From: Rhizobium pisi
GTDB lineage: Bacteria; Pseudomonadota; Alphaproteobacteria; Rhizobiales; Rhizobiaceae
Assembly (NCBI RefSeq): GCF_003938655.1
Contig: NZ_RJJT01000008.1
Location: 62,001-126,000 of the forward strand
Direction of reading: 5' to 3'
Length of the DNA stretch: 64,000 bases
Shown here: piece by piece, positions 9,296 to 17,404 of the stretch
Layout: each line of letters opens with the position of its first letter
How positions within the stretch are numbered: position 1 is the stretch's first letter
Translations under genes and position numbers: made by a program
The notes under the pieces: model-generated
Database searches by the model: none
Told to the model about the DNA's origin: nothing
The model's input: only the letters and a program-made list of their open reading frames with translations

Positions 9296-9763
9296 ATGCT
9301 GTTGAGAGACGAAGTCGAAATGCTGCGACGGGTGCCGATCTTTTCGAGGATTGCACCAGCAAAGCTCAAGCTTTTGGCCTTCACCTCCGATCGTATGACC
9401 TACAAGGCCGGGCAGAACCTTTTCCATCAGGGCGATGTCGGCGACGCCGCCTATGTCATTCTTTCAGGCACTGCCGATATCATCGTCTCCTCGCCGGCGG
9501 GCGAGATCAAGGTCGCCGATGTCGAACTTAATTCCATCGTCGGCGAGATCGCCATTCTCTGCGATGTCTCGCGCACGGCAACGGTGCGCGCCACCTCGCC
9601 GCTCGAGGTGCTGCGCATCAGCAAGGAGCATTTCCTGAAGTTGCTCAGCGACTTCCCGGAGATGGCCGTCGAAATTATGCGGGTGCTGGCCGACCGCCTG
9701 AACCACACCACAGCGGAGCTGACCGCAGCCCGCGCGGCAAAGCAGCCGCAGATGGCGCAGTAG
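9296..9763 (+). CDS. Stand-alone cyclic-nucleotide-binding-domain protein
   Basis: 155 residues from ATG 9296, which has AGGGGG about ten nt upstream; ATG 9272 is an alternative. It is a single CAP_ED-type beta-roll: GQNLFHQGDVGDAAYVILSG at the start, then the phosphate-binding cassette GEIAILCDVSRTATVRA with the Arg expected to contact the cyclic phosphate. The C-terminal helix (EIMRVLADRLNHTTAEL) resembles the CAP dimer helix, but no helix-turn-helix follows, so it is not a CRP/FNR transcription factor. It follows the ABC-like gene by 100 nt and may sense cAMP or cGMP for it. The partner is inferred from gene order only. Confidence 0.8.
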   Translation: MLLRDEVEMLRRVPIFSRIAPAKLKLLAFTSDRMTYKAGQNLFHQGDVGDAAYVILSGTADIIVSSPAGEIKVADVELNSIVGEIAILCDVSRTATVRATSPLEVLRISKEHFLKLLSDFPEMAVEIMRVLADRLNHTTAELTAARAAKQPQMAQ

Positions 9764-9772
9764 GAATTCTCT

Positions 9773-10063
9773 TCAGGATTTTGGCGGCCATTTCTGCGCA
9801 CCGTGAAGAAGGCGCAGTATTTCCACCTTCTGTGCTTTTTTGTCGATGCGATAGATCAGCAGAAATGCAGTGCGGGGAATGACCAATTCCCGCGTTCCGT
9901 CGAGGCGACCGCGGCGTCCTGCTTCAGGGTGATCGGCGAGCATTCTGGCCTGATCTCGGATGACATCATCCAATGCGATTGCAGCCTTTGGATTTTGGGC
10001 GAAGATGTGCCGGATCTGCCCTTCTCGATCCAAAAGAGCCTGCTGCAGCCATTTGACGATCAA
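9773..10063 (-). CDS. RelE/ParE-family toxin
   Basis: 96 residues. The pattern VIRDQARMLADHPEAGRRGRLDGTRELVIPRTAFLLIYRI followed by VEILRLLHGAQKWP is that of the RelE/ParE superfamily, whose members are ribosome-dependent mRNA endonucleases or gyrase poisons. The type of target cannot be decided from the sequence. It starts at TTG 10063 and overlaps the stop of the upstream antitoxin by four bases (10060-10063), the usual antitoxin-first arrangement. It is convergent with the cNMP-protein gene, only nine nt apart. Confidence 0.85.
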   Translation of the reverse strand: MIVKWLQQALLDREGQIRHIFAQNPKAAIALDDVIRDQARMLADHPEAGRRGRLDGTRELVIPRTAFLLIYRIDKKAQKVEILRLLHGAQKWPPKS

Positions 10064-10521
10064 GCCTTATCTCCGGATTCCAGCTGCGCGAGCAGTTCGG
10101 CTCGAAGCTTTTCCATTCGCTCTTCGGCATCCTGCGCTTCGATCCAGATCGCGTTCGGATCGTCGGCTTCCCGGATCGCTTCCTCGACCTGTTCGCGGAA
10201 CCACTTGTCGTATTCCGCCGCCTCATGGGTGCGACGCAGAGCTGCGGCCCGGTCCGGCCGCGCTGCCGTCTCAGGAGCGTAGTCGGCGGCATCGACATCG
10301 AACTGCGAGATGCCAACATCTCTGAGATAGGAAACCAAGGTATCCATGCGCTTGAACACGCGCACCTGCCGGCTGCGTTGGGCCGCGAGCGGGCGCTCGG
10401 CCTTGCCGTAGCGGATGACGACGGACCAGCCGCCGGTTTTGCCGACGACATGAGCGGCATTGACCGCTCCTGCTTCGACAAGGCGGGAAAGGGTCGAATG
10501 ATCGATGGTTTCCGCGGTCAT
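10060..10521 (-). CDS. Antitoxin of a type II toxin-antitoxin pair, long form
   Basis: 153 residues, about twice the size of common ParD/RelB antitoxins. The C-terminal half (YDKWFREQVEEAIREADDP, about residues 103-121, then a charged coil to the end) looks like a ParD/PaaA2-type toxin-wrapping segment. The N-terminal half is a compact basic region (TLSRLVEAGAVNAAHVVG, then KAERPLAAQRSRQVRVFKR) that may form the DNA-binding part. It is directly upstream of, and translationally coupled to, the RelE/ParE toxin. An inverted repeat sits just before its start codon, fitting autoregulation. Family of the N-terminal domain not recognised. Confidence 0.75.
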   Translation of the reverse strand: MTAETIDHSTLSRLVEAGAVNAAHVVGKTGGWSVVIRYGKAERPLAAQRSRQVRVFKRMDTLVSYLRDVGISQFDVDAADYAPETAARPDRAAALRRTHEAAEYDKWFREQVEEAIREADDPNAIWIEAQDAEERMEKLRAELLAQLESGDKA

Positions 10522-10523
10522 GA

Positions 10524-10565
10524 CATATCCTCGTACAGCTCAATTAGGATATGCATTTAATTATA
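10524..10565 (-). promoter_or_regulatory. Inverted-repeat operator and AT-rich promoter of the toxin-antitoxin operon
   Basis: CATATCCT (10524-10531) and AGGATATG (10546-10553) are perfect 8-bp inverted arms separated by 14 bp, starting two bases upstream of the antitoxin ATG. Read on the minus strand, a TATAAT hexamer lies at 10565-10560. The arrangement fits an autoregulatory operator bound by the antitoxin or the complex. Binding is inferred. Confidence 0.6.
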
Positions 10566-10606
10566 GATTGCAATGCGTTCAATAATTGAAACTGCGGTCC
10601 GGAAAC

Positions 10607-10634
10607 AAAAACCTGCATGGTATCCCATGCAGGT
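10607..10634 (-). terminator. Rho-independent terminator after the MFS gene
   Basis: ACCTGCATGG (10611-10620) and CCATGCAGGT (10625-10634) form a perfect 10-bp stem with a 4-nt loop. On the minus strand the stem is followed by a T-rich run (complement of the A's at 10607-10611). It lies 19 nt after the MFS stop codon. Confidence 0.8.
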
Positions 10635-10652
10635 CCGTGTGTTCAAATCAGC

Positions 10653-11984
10653 CTACTCGCGCTGTTCCAGCGCCTTGCTGAAGGCGAGCGCTGCCAGCGT
10701 GCAGATCGCGCCGGACAGCAGGTAGTAGCCGACGAAGGTCAGGCCGAAACGGCTGGAGAGGCTGAGCGCCACCAGCGGCGCAAAGCCGGCGCCGACCAGC
10801 CAGGCAAGATCCGAGGTGAAGGCGGCGCCCGTGTAGCGATAGCCGCGGCCGAAACGCGACGAGATCGAGCCCGTCGCCTGGCCGAAGGAAAGGCCGAGCA
10901 CGCCGAAGCCGATGATGACGAAAGCATCATGGCCACTGTTACCCGACGCGATTAGGATCGGTCCGACGAAGCTGAAGACGGCGATGATGACGGCGCAGAT
11001 GGCAAGCTGGGCGCGCCGGCCGATGCGGTCGGCGATCAGGCCCGAGGCGATGATGGTGACGATGCCGACGATGGCGCCGACCACCTGCACCACCATGAAG
11101 GCGCCGATCGGCTGATTGCCGTAGAGGCTCATCCAGCCGAGCGGGAAGATGGTGACGAGGTGGAACATGGCAAAGCTCGCAAGCGGCACGAAGGCGCCGA
11201 TCAGGATGTCGCGGCCGTGAACGCGCAGCACCTCGAGGATGGGCGCTGCTTCCAGCTCGTGCTGCTCCAGCAGCGTGCCGAATTCCTTGGTCATGACGAG
11301 CCGCAAACGCGCAAACAGCGCCACGACGTTGATCGCGAAGGCGACGAAGAAGGGATAGCGCCAGCCCCAGGAGAGGAAATCCTCACTGGAAAGATTGGCG
11401 ACGAAATACCCAAACAGGATGCTTGCCAGCGCAAAGCCAATCGGCGCGCCGAGCTGCGGGATCATCGCGTACCAGCCGCGATGCTTGGCCGGGGCATTGA
11501 GCGCGAGCAGCGAAGCGAGACCGTCCCAGGCTCCGCCGAGCGCAAAACCTTGGCCAAGACGGAAGAGCGCCAGCAACGCAATCGACCACACGCCGATCTC
11601 CTCGTAACCCGGCAGGAAGGCGATCGAAGCTGTGGAGCCGCCGAGCAGGAAGAGCGCGATCGTCAGCTTGGTGCCGCGGCCGTACATCCGGTCGATCGTC
11701 ATGAAGACGACGGAGCCGACCGGGCGGGCCAGGAAGGCGAGCGAAAAGATGGCGAAGGAATAGAGCGTCGCCGTCAGCCTGTCCGGGGCGAAGGGAAAGA
11801 TCAGCTGTGGAAAGACCAGGACCGAGGCGAGGCCGTAGACGAAGAAATCGAAGAATTCCGACATGCGGCCGATCACCACGCCGACAGCGATGCTGCCCGG
11901 CGAAACCGGCTTGTCGTCGTGAATACGTCGTGCGTCGCGTTCCAGCGATGACGACGACGGTCCATAATGCGATGCTGTTGCCAT
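10653..11984 (-). CDS. MFS transporter, metabolite:H+ symporter-like
   Basis: 443 residues with about twelve membrane segments. The preferred start is ATG 11984 (MATASHYG), with GGGAGG about seven nt upstream. The N-terminal segment GVVIGRMSEFFDFFVYGLASVLVFPQLIFP and the loop after TM2, ARPVGSVVFMTIDRMYGRGTKL, are typical of the MHS subfamily, which takes up organic acids, osmolytes or aromatic acids with protons. Substrate not predictable. It is divergent from cyoABCD; a perfect FNR/FixK-type box lies 45 bp upstream of its start, so oxygen-responsive control is possible. Confidence 0.85.
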   Translation of the reverse strand: MATASHYGPSSSSLERDARRIHDDKPVSPGSIAVGVVIGRMSEFFDFFVYGLASVLVFPQLIFPFAPDRLTATLYSFAIFSLAFLARPVGSVVFMTIDRMYGRGTKLTIALFLLGGSTASIAFLPGYEEIGVWSIALLALFRLGQGFALGGAWDGLASLLALNAPAKHRGWYAMIPQLGAPIGFALASILFGYFVANLSSEDFLSWGWRYPFFVAFAINVVALFARLRLVMTKEFGTLLEQHELEAAPILEVLRVHGRDILIGAFVPLASFAMFHLVTIFPLGWMSLYGNQPIGAFMVVQVVGAIVGIVTIIASGLIADRIGRRAQLAICAVIIAVFSFVGPILIASGNSGHDAFVIIGFGVLGLSFGQATGSISSRFGRGYRYTGAAFTSDLAWLVGAGFAPLVALSLSSRFGLTFVGYYLLSGAICTLAALAFSKALEQRE

Positions 11985-12028
11985 AAAACGCCTCCCTCGT
12001 TGAAGCGCTTTCGGCAAGGCGCCTCAGC

Positions 12029-12042
12029 TTGATCTTGATCAA
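12029..12042. promoter_or_regulatory. Perfect anaerobox (FNR/FnrN/FixK-type site)
   Basis: TTGATCTTGATCAA matches the established consensus TTGAT-N4-ATCAA at every fixed position. It lies 45 bp upstream of the MFS start codon and about 320 bp upstream of cyoA. In rhizobia such sites are bound by FixK or FnrN at low oxygen. Which of the two divergent genes it controls, and in which sense, is not known from sequence. Confidence 0.75.
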
Positions 12043-12256
12043 ACCTGCAGGCTTATCAAGTCCGTAAGACGTAAATAGTTCATCATCCCGGCTCAAAATG
12101 AGGCGTGGACGGGGAAAATAGCGTGATCGGGATCGCGATTTTCCCATGGGAATGCTGGCCTGCCCGGGTCTTACGGATATATTGGTTGAAACATGCGCTC
12201 GCAAAGGAATCCTTCTTGATTTCATCAGGATTTCATAGCTGTAGTGCAACACGATT

Positions 12257-12275
12257 TGTGCCGCACTGCGGCACA
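12257..12275. promoter_or_regulatory. Palindrome upstream of cyoA
   Basis: TGTGCCGC (12257-12264), ACT, GCGGCACA (12268-12275): perfect 8-bp arms with a 3-nt centre, about 90 bp upstream of the cyoA start. It may be a repressor or activator site, or an RNA hairpin in the leader. The binding factor is unknown. Confidence 0.45.
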
Positions 12276-12363
12276 CTTGCTGCACTGCGACCAAACACCT
12301 CATGTCGCTATCAGGTTCAGTGCTTTAGTCGCGGAACGAACGAAACAACAAGAGCTTAGAGAC

Positions 12364-13494
12364 GTGCCAAAACTCGTGAAGTTTTCCCGCCTTCTATCCG
12401 TCTTGCCGCTGCTTTTCCTGGCAGGATGCAACATGGTGGTCATGGCGCCTTCCGGCGACATCGCCATGCAACAGCGCGATCTCATCGTCATCTCGACGGT
12501 GCTGATGCTGCTGATCATCATTCCGGTGATCTTCCTGACGCTGTTCTTTGCCTGGCGCTACCGCCGCTCCAACACAGCCGCGACTTACGACCCGGAATGG
12601 CACCATTCGACCCGCCTTGAAATCGTGATCTGGGCAGCCCCCCTTGCTATCATCATCGCGCTCGGGGCCGTCACCTGGATTTCCACGCACAAGCTCGATC
12701 CCTATCGTCCGCTCGACCGTCTCGATGCCGAGCGCGCCATTCCGGCAGATACCAAGCCGCTGACCGTCGAGGTCGTGGCGCTCGACTGGAAGTGGCTGTT
12801 CTTCTATCCCGAGCTCGGTATTGCCACAGTCAACGAACTGGCGGCACCCGTCGACATGCCGATCAATTTCAAGATCACCGCCTCCTCGGTGATGAACTCC
12901 TTCTACATTCCCGCCCTTGCCGGCCAGATCTACGCCATGCCAGGCATGGAAACGAAACTGCACGCCGTCATCAACCGGGAGGGCGAGTATGAGGGCTTCT
13001 CCGCCAATTACAGCGGCGCAGGCTTCTCACACATGCGCTTCAAGTTCCACGGCCTGAATCAGCAGGGATTTGATGCCTGGGTGGCGCAGGTCAAGCAGCA
13101 GGGCACGATGCTCAACCGCGACGCCTATCTGAAGCTCGAGAAGCCGAGCGAAAAGGAACCGGTGCGTTACTATGCCGGCGCCGATGCCGATCTTTACAAC
13201 GCCATCCTCAATATGTGCGCGACGCCGGGCAAGATGTGCATGAACGAGATGATGCACATCGACATGATGGGCGGCGGCGGCAAGGAAAGCGCTGAGAACC
13301 GCGAGAAGCTGCAATACGACAACCGCCATGCCGACGAAGGCGAGGCGGCGCCTGCGGCCACCGTGCCGGCAACCGGCAGCATGCAGCATGACATGCCCGG
13401 CATGCCTGGAATGGACATGCAGCATGAGGGCCATTCCATGCCCGGCATGAGCAATGGCGCCGATCCCGCGCCGGCGCAGCTCAACAACAATTAA
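12364..13494 (+). CDS. cyoA: Cytochrome bo-type ubiquinol oxidase subunit II
   Basis: Subunit II of a proton-pumping quinol oxidase, 376 residues from GTG 12364. The N-terminus is a lipoprotein signal with lipobox LFLAGC (Cys22), followed by two membrane segments and a periplasmic cupredoxin-fold domain (TVEVVALDWKWLFFYPE onward). The copper ligands of CuA are absent, as expected for a quinol rather than cytochrome c oxidase. The last 60 or so residues are unusual: rich in Met and His (repeats of MPGM, DMQHEGH). The gene leads the cyoABCD operon; upstream in-frame sequence lacks family resemblance. Confidence 0.93.
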   Translation: MPKLVKFSRLLSVLPLLFLAGCNMVVMAPSGDIAMQQRDLIVISTVLMLLIIIPVIFLTLFFAWRYRRSNTAATYDPEWHHSTRLEIVIWAAPLAIIIALGAVTWISTHKLDPYRPLDRLDAERAIPADTKPLTVEVVALDWKWLFFYPELGIATVNELAAPVDMPINFKITASSVMNSFYIPALAGQIYAMPGMETKLHAVINREGEYEGFSANYSGAGFSHMRFKFHGLNQQGFDAWVAQVKQQGTMLNRDAYLKLEKPSEKEPVRYYAGADADLYNAILNMCATPGKMCMNEMMHIDMMGGGGKESAENREKLQYDNRHADEGEAAPAATVPATGSMQHDMPGMPGMDMQHEGHSMPGMSNGADPAPAQLNNN

Positions 13495-13536
13495 CCTGGC
13501 GCTTTGCGTCGCAAGACATAATGAACGGGTTGTTCC

Positions 13537-15540
13537 ATGTTTTCCAATCCTGACCTCCTGAAGTTGATCTTCGGCCGGTTGAACCTCGATGCCATCCCCT
13601 ATCACGAGCCGATCCTGGTCGTGACTTTCATCGGCGTCGTCATTGGCGGCCTCGCCGTGCTTGGCGCCATCACCTATTTCAAGTTCTGGGGTCCGCTCTG
13701 GCACGACTGGATCTGCAGCGTCGATCACAAGAAGATCGGCATCATGTATGTGATCCTGGCCGTCATCATGCTGTTGCGCGGCTTTTCCGACGCGATCCTA
13801 ATGCGCATCCAGCAGGCGATCGCCTTCAACGGTTCGGAGGGCTACCTGCCGCCGCACCATTACGACCAGGTCTTCACCGCCCACGGCGTCATCATGATCT
13901 TCTTCGTGGCGATGCCCTTCGTCACCGGCTTGATGAACTTCGTTGTGCCGCTGCAGATCGGTGCGCGCGACGTCTCCTTCCCCTTCCTCAACAACTTCTC
14001 TTTCTGGATGACGACCGCCGGCGCGATCATCATCATGCTGTCGCTCTTCATCGGCGAGTTCGCCCAGACCGGCTGGCTTGCCTACCCGCCGCTGTCTGGC
14101 GCTGCCTACAGTCCTGGTGTCGGCGTCGACTATTATATTTGGGGCCTGCAGGTGGCCGGCGTCGGAACGACGCTTTCGGGCATCAACCTGATCGCCACCA
14201 TCGTCAAGATGCGTGCTCCAGGCATGACCTTCATGAAGATGCCGGTCTTCACCTGGACGGCACTCTGCACCAACGTGCTCATCGTCGCCTCCTTCCCGAT
14301 CCTGACGGCCACGCTCGCGCTGCTGTCGCTCGACCGTTATGCGGGAACGAACTTCTTCACCAACGACCTCGGCGGCAATCCGATGATGTACATCAACCTC
14401 ATCTGGATCTGGGGTCATCCGGAGGTCTACATCCTCGTGCTGCCGGCCTTCGGCATCTTCTCGGAAGTGGTCGCCACCTTCTCCGGCAAGCGCCTGTTCG
14501 GTTATGCCTCCATGGTCTACGCCACCTGCGTGATCATGATCCTGTCCTACATCGTCTGGCTGCACCACTTCTTCACGATGGGCTCGGGCGCCAGCGTCAA
14601 CTCCTTCTTCGGCATCACCACGATGATTATCTCCATCCCGACGGGGGCGAAGATATTCAACTGGCTCTTCACCATGTATCGCGGCCGCATCCGCTTTGAG
14701 GTGCCGATGCTGTGGACGGTCGGCTTCATGGTGACTTTCGTCATCGGCGGCATGACCGGCGTCATGCTGGCCGTGCCGCCGGCCGACTTCGTGCTGCACA
14801 ATTCGCTGTTCCTCATCGCCCACTTCCACAATGTCATCATCGGCGGCGTTCTCTTCGGCATGTTCGCCGGCGTGAATTACTGGTTCCCGAAGGCTTTCGG
14901 CTTCAAGCTCGATCCCTTCTGGGGCAAGATGAGCTTCTGGTTCTGGCAGATCGGCTTCTGGTTCGCCTTCATGCCGCTTTATGTGCTCGGCCTGATGGGT
15001 GTCACCCGCCGCATGAGTCAGTTCGAGGATCCGTCGCTGCAGATCTGGTTCATCATCGCCGCCTTCGGCGTCGGCCTGATCGCGCTTGGCATTGCCAGCT
15101 TCCTGATCCAGATCGTCGTCAGCTTCATGAAGCGCGAGGAATTGCGCGATGACAGCGGCGATCCCTGGGACGGCCGTACGCTGGAATGGTCGACTTCCTC
15201 GCCGCCGCCGGACTACAATTTCGCCCTCACGCCTGTCGTGCACGACCATGACAGCTGGTACGACATGAAGAACCGCGGCTACGAACGCCCGCTCGGCGGC
15301 TTCAAGCCGATCCATATGCCGAAAAACACCGGCACCGGTGCGATCCTGTCCGCCATCAGCGTCGCGCTCGCCTTCGGCATGATCTGGTACATGTGGTGGC
15401 TGGTCATCATCTCCGTCGTCGCCCTGCTGGTCGTCGCGATCGGCCATACCTTCAACTACGGACGCGACTTCTATATCCCCGCCGAAGAAGTGACCGAAAC
15501 GGAAGGCAAGCGCACCACGCTGCTTGCCGAGCAGGTGTAA
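13537..15540 (+). CDS. cyoB: Cytochrome bo-type ubiquinol oxidase subunit I
   Basis: 667 residues, the usual size for CyoB. A heme-copper oxidase core with about 15 membrane segments. [15 protein letters not shown] carries the CuB ligand His and the cross-linked Tyr; LHHFFTMG gives the two further CuB His residues; HFHNVI gives the heme ligands. It oxidises ubiquinol, reduces oxygen to water and pumps protons. It follows cyoA by 42 nt and ends in TAATG, overlapping cyoC. Confidence 0.97.
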   Translation: MFSNPDLLKLIFGRLNLDAIPYHEPILVVTFIGVVIGGLAVLGAITYFKFWGPLWHDWICSVDHKKIGIMYVILAVIMLLRGFSDAILMRIQQAIAFNGSEGYLPPHHYDQVFTAHGVIMIFFVAMPFVTGLMNFVVPLQIGARDVSFPFLNNFSFWMTTAGAIIIMLSLFIGEFAQTGWLAYPPLSGAAYSPGVGVDYYIWGLQVAGVGTTLSGINLIATIVKMRAPGMTFMKMPVFTWTALCTNVLIVASFPILTATLALLSLDRYAGTNFFTNDLGGNPMMYINLIWIWGHPEVYILVLPAFGIFSEVVATFSGKRLFGYASMVYATCVIMILSYIVWLHHFFTMGSGASVNSFFGITTMIISIPTGAKIFNWLFTMYRGRIRFEVPMLWTVGFMVTFVIGGMTGVMLAVPPADFVLHNSLFLIAHFHNVIIGGVLFGMFAGVNYWFPKAFGFKLDPFWGKMSFWFWQIGFWFAFMPLYVLGLMGVTRRMSQFEDPSLQIWFIIAAFGVGLIALGIASFLIQIVVSFMKREELRDDSGDPWDGRTLEWSTSSPPPDYNFALTPVVHDHDSWYDMKNRGYERPLGGFKPIHMPKNTGTGAILSAISVALAFGMIWYMWWLVIISVVALLVVAIGHTFNYGRDFYIPAEEVTETEGKRTTLLAEQV

Positions 15541-16166
15541 TGACCATGAGCGATCAAACTATCGACACGGCCGAAAAGCCTGAATTCTACCTGACGGAAG
15601 ATCATCATCCGGAGAACAGCACCAATCTCGGCTTCTGGCTCTACCTGATGAGCGACTGCCTGATCTTCGCGGTGCTGTTTGCGACTCACGGCGTGCTCGG
15701 CCGCAATTATGCCGCCGGTCCATCGCCGGCCGTTCTCTTCGATCTGCCGATCGTTGCCCTCAACACCTCGATGCTGCTCTTCTCCTCGATCACCTACGGC
15801 TTCGCCATGCTGCAGATGGAGCGGAACGCAAAGGCGGAAACGCTGTTCTGGCTCGCCGTCACCGGCCTGTTCGGCGCAGCCTTCATCGGGCTCGAGCTCT
15901 ACGAGTTCATCCACCTGATCCATGAAGGCGCCGGGCCGACGCGCAGCGCCTTCCTTTCCTCCTTCTTCACGCTCGTCGGCACGCACGGGCTGCACGTCAC
16001 CTTCGGCATCATCTGGCTGATCACGCTCATGGTGCAGGTCTCGATGCACGGGCTGATCGAGGCCAACCGCCGCCGGCTGATGTGCCTTTCGATGTTCTGG
16101 CATTTCCTTGACGTCGTCTGGATCGGCGTCTTTTCCTTCGTCTATCTGCTGGGAGTTCTCGGATGA
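15540..16166 (+). CDS. cyoC: Cytochrome bo-type ubiquinol oxidase subunit III
   Basis: 208 residues from ATG 15540, which shares a base with the cyoB stop; ATG 15546 is an alternative. Five membrane segments; LGFWLYLMSDCLIFAVLFATH near the start and THGLHVTFGIIWLI near the end are typical of the family. It stabilises the oxidase core. Its stop overlaps the cyoD start (ATGA at 16163-16166). Confidence 0.95.
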   Translation: MTMSDQTIDTAEKPEFYLTEDHHPENSTNLGFWLYLMSDCLIFAVLFATHGVLGRNYAAGPSPAVLFDLPIVALNTSMLLFSSITYGFAMLQMERNAKAETLFWLAVTGLFGAAFIGLELYEFIHLIHEGAGPTRSAFLSSFFTLVGTHGLHVTFGIIWLITLMVQVSMHGLIEANRRRLMCLSMFWHFLDVVWIGVFSFVYLLGVLG

Positions 16167-16564
16167 GTTCGCAAGCACCTGTACATGAGGATGCCCACGA
16201 GGCTCATCACGGCCACAGCCATGGCCATCAGGCCGGCCACGGCACCTTCCGCAGCTATATGACGGGCTTCGTGCTCTCCATCATTCTGACCGCCATCCCC
16301 TTCTGGCTGGTCATGTCAGGCGTAATCGCGAGCCCGACGTTGACGGCGGTGCTGGTGATGGGCCTCGGCGCGATCCAGATCGTCGTTCATATGGTCTTCT
16401 TCCTGCACATGAACCCCAGGAGCGAGGGCGGCTGGACGATGATGGCGCTGATTTTCACCATCGTCATCGTCGCCATTGCGCTCTCCGGCTCGCTCTGGGT
16501 CATGCATCATCTCAATACCAATATGATGCCGATGAGCCCCGAGATGATGAAGAACATGCCGTAA
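16163..16564 (+). CDS. cyoD: Cytochrome bo-type ubiquinol oxidase subunit IV
   Basis: 133 residues, three membrane segments, with QIVVHMVFFLHM as the family pattern in the second. The N-terminal tail is His-rich (HEDAHEAHHGHSHGHQAGHG, residues 7-26), which together with the Met/His tail of CyoA could bind metal. CyoD is a small accessory subunit. It overlaps cyoC by four bases. Confidence 0.93.
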   Translation: MSSQAPVHEDAHEAHHGHSHGHQAGHGTFRSYMTGFVLSIILTAIPFWLVMSGVIASPTLTAVLVMGLGAIQIVVHMVFFLHMNPRSEGGWTMMALIFTIVIVAIALSGSLWVMHHLNTNMMPMSPEMMKNMP

Positions 16565-16575
16565 CCATGACGAAA

Positions 16576-16595
16576 GGGCGGCGGCAGCGCCGCCC
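16576..16595 (+). terminator. GC-rich hairpin after cyoD
   Basis: GGGCGGCG, GCAG, CGCCGCCC: perfect 8-bp stem with a 4-nt loop, 12 nt after the cyoD stop. No T-run follows, so it may attenuate, or protect the 3' end of cyoABCD mRNA before the SURF1 gene, rather than terminate fully. Confidence 0.5.
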
Positions 16596-16624
16596 GTAGC
16601 GGTTCAGCCCAGAACGGGTTCACC

Positions 16625-17404
16625 ATGAGCGAGGCTCCCTCGGAAAAATCGGAAAGGCGGCGTTACCAGGTAAAACGCGCGATCTTCGCCGTCTGCCTGA
16701 TATTGCTTGCCGCCGCACTCGCAACGCTCGGCACGTGGCAGGTGCAGCGCCTCGCCTGGAAACGCGACCTCATTGCTCGCGTCGACCAGCGCGTGCATGC
16801 GGCACCCGTGCCGGCCTCGGGAAGCGCGGACTGGAACAATGTCAATGCCGCCAACGACGAATATCGGCGGGTAACCGCAGTGGGGATACTGGCGAACGAC
16901 AAGGAGACGCTGGTCTTTGCCTCGACCGCGCTTGGCCCGGGTTACTGGGTGATGACGCCGCTAAGGCTTGCCGACGGTACCTCAATCCTCGTCAATCGCG
17001 GCTTCGTGCCGACCGATCGGCGTGATCCGGCCTCGCGCCGCGAGGGTCAACCGTCAGGCGCGGTCGAAATCACCGGGCTGATGCGAATGACCGAGCCGAA
17101 GGGCTCGCTGCTGCAATCCAACAACCTCGCCGCCGACCGCTGGTATTCTCGCGATGTCGCCGCGATCGCTGAAAAGCGCGGCGTCAGTGCGGTCGCGCCC
17201 TTTTTCATCGACGCGGATGCCGCTCCCAACCCGGGCGCCCTGCCGGTCGGCGGACTCACGATCATCCACTTCCCCAACAACCATCTCGTCTATGCGATCA
17301 CCTGGTACGGGCTGGCGGCGATGGTGCTGATATTGCTGGTGTTCATTCTTCGCAGCGAGAGGGGTAGCCGAGGTCCGGGAGAACGCTCACCGAACCGCTT
17401 ATGA
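16625..17404 (+). CDS. SURF1 family protein (oxidase assembly factor)
   Basis: 259 residues with the SURF1 layout: one N-terminal membrane segment (about residues 20-40) ending in LGTWQVQRLAWKRDLI, a periplasmic domain with FVPTDRRDP, and a second membrane segment near the C-terminus (about 222-242, preceded by FPNNHLVYAITWYGLA). SURF1 proteins help insert heme a or o during oxidase assembly. The position 60 nt after cyoD suggests it serves the bo oxidase. Its last six bases overlap the tail of the convergent histidine kinase gene. Confidence 0.9.
   Translation: MSEAPSEKSERRRYQVKRAIFAVCLILLAAALATLGTWQVQRLAWKRDLIARVDQRVHAAPVPASGSADWNNVNAANDEYRRVTAVGILANDKETLVFASTALGPGYWVMTPLRLADGTSILVNRGFVPTDRRDPASRREGQPSGAVEITGLMRMTEPKGSLLQSNNLAADRWYSRDVAAIAEKRGVSAVAPFFIDADAAPNPGALPVGGLTIIHFPNNHLVYAITWYGLAAMVLILLVFILRSERGSRGPGERSPNRL

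Larger units (their letters stand above)
11985..12363. promoter_or_regulatory. Divergent control region between the MFS gene and cyoA
   Basis: About 380 nt without a convincing gene. It holds the ribosome binding site of the MFS gene, a perfect anaerobox (12029-12042), an 8-bp-arm palindrome (12257-12275) and AT-richer stretches around 12070-12250 that probably contain the cyo promoter. An open frame running into cyoA from 12244 has no family-like sequence before the lipoprotein signal and is taken as leader. Confidence 0.6.

Noticed and set aside
13798-15447. 549-codon minus-strand open frame under cyoB
   Set aside because: Antisense shadow of cyoB, which has all catalytic motifs.
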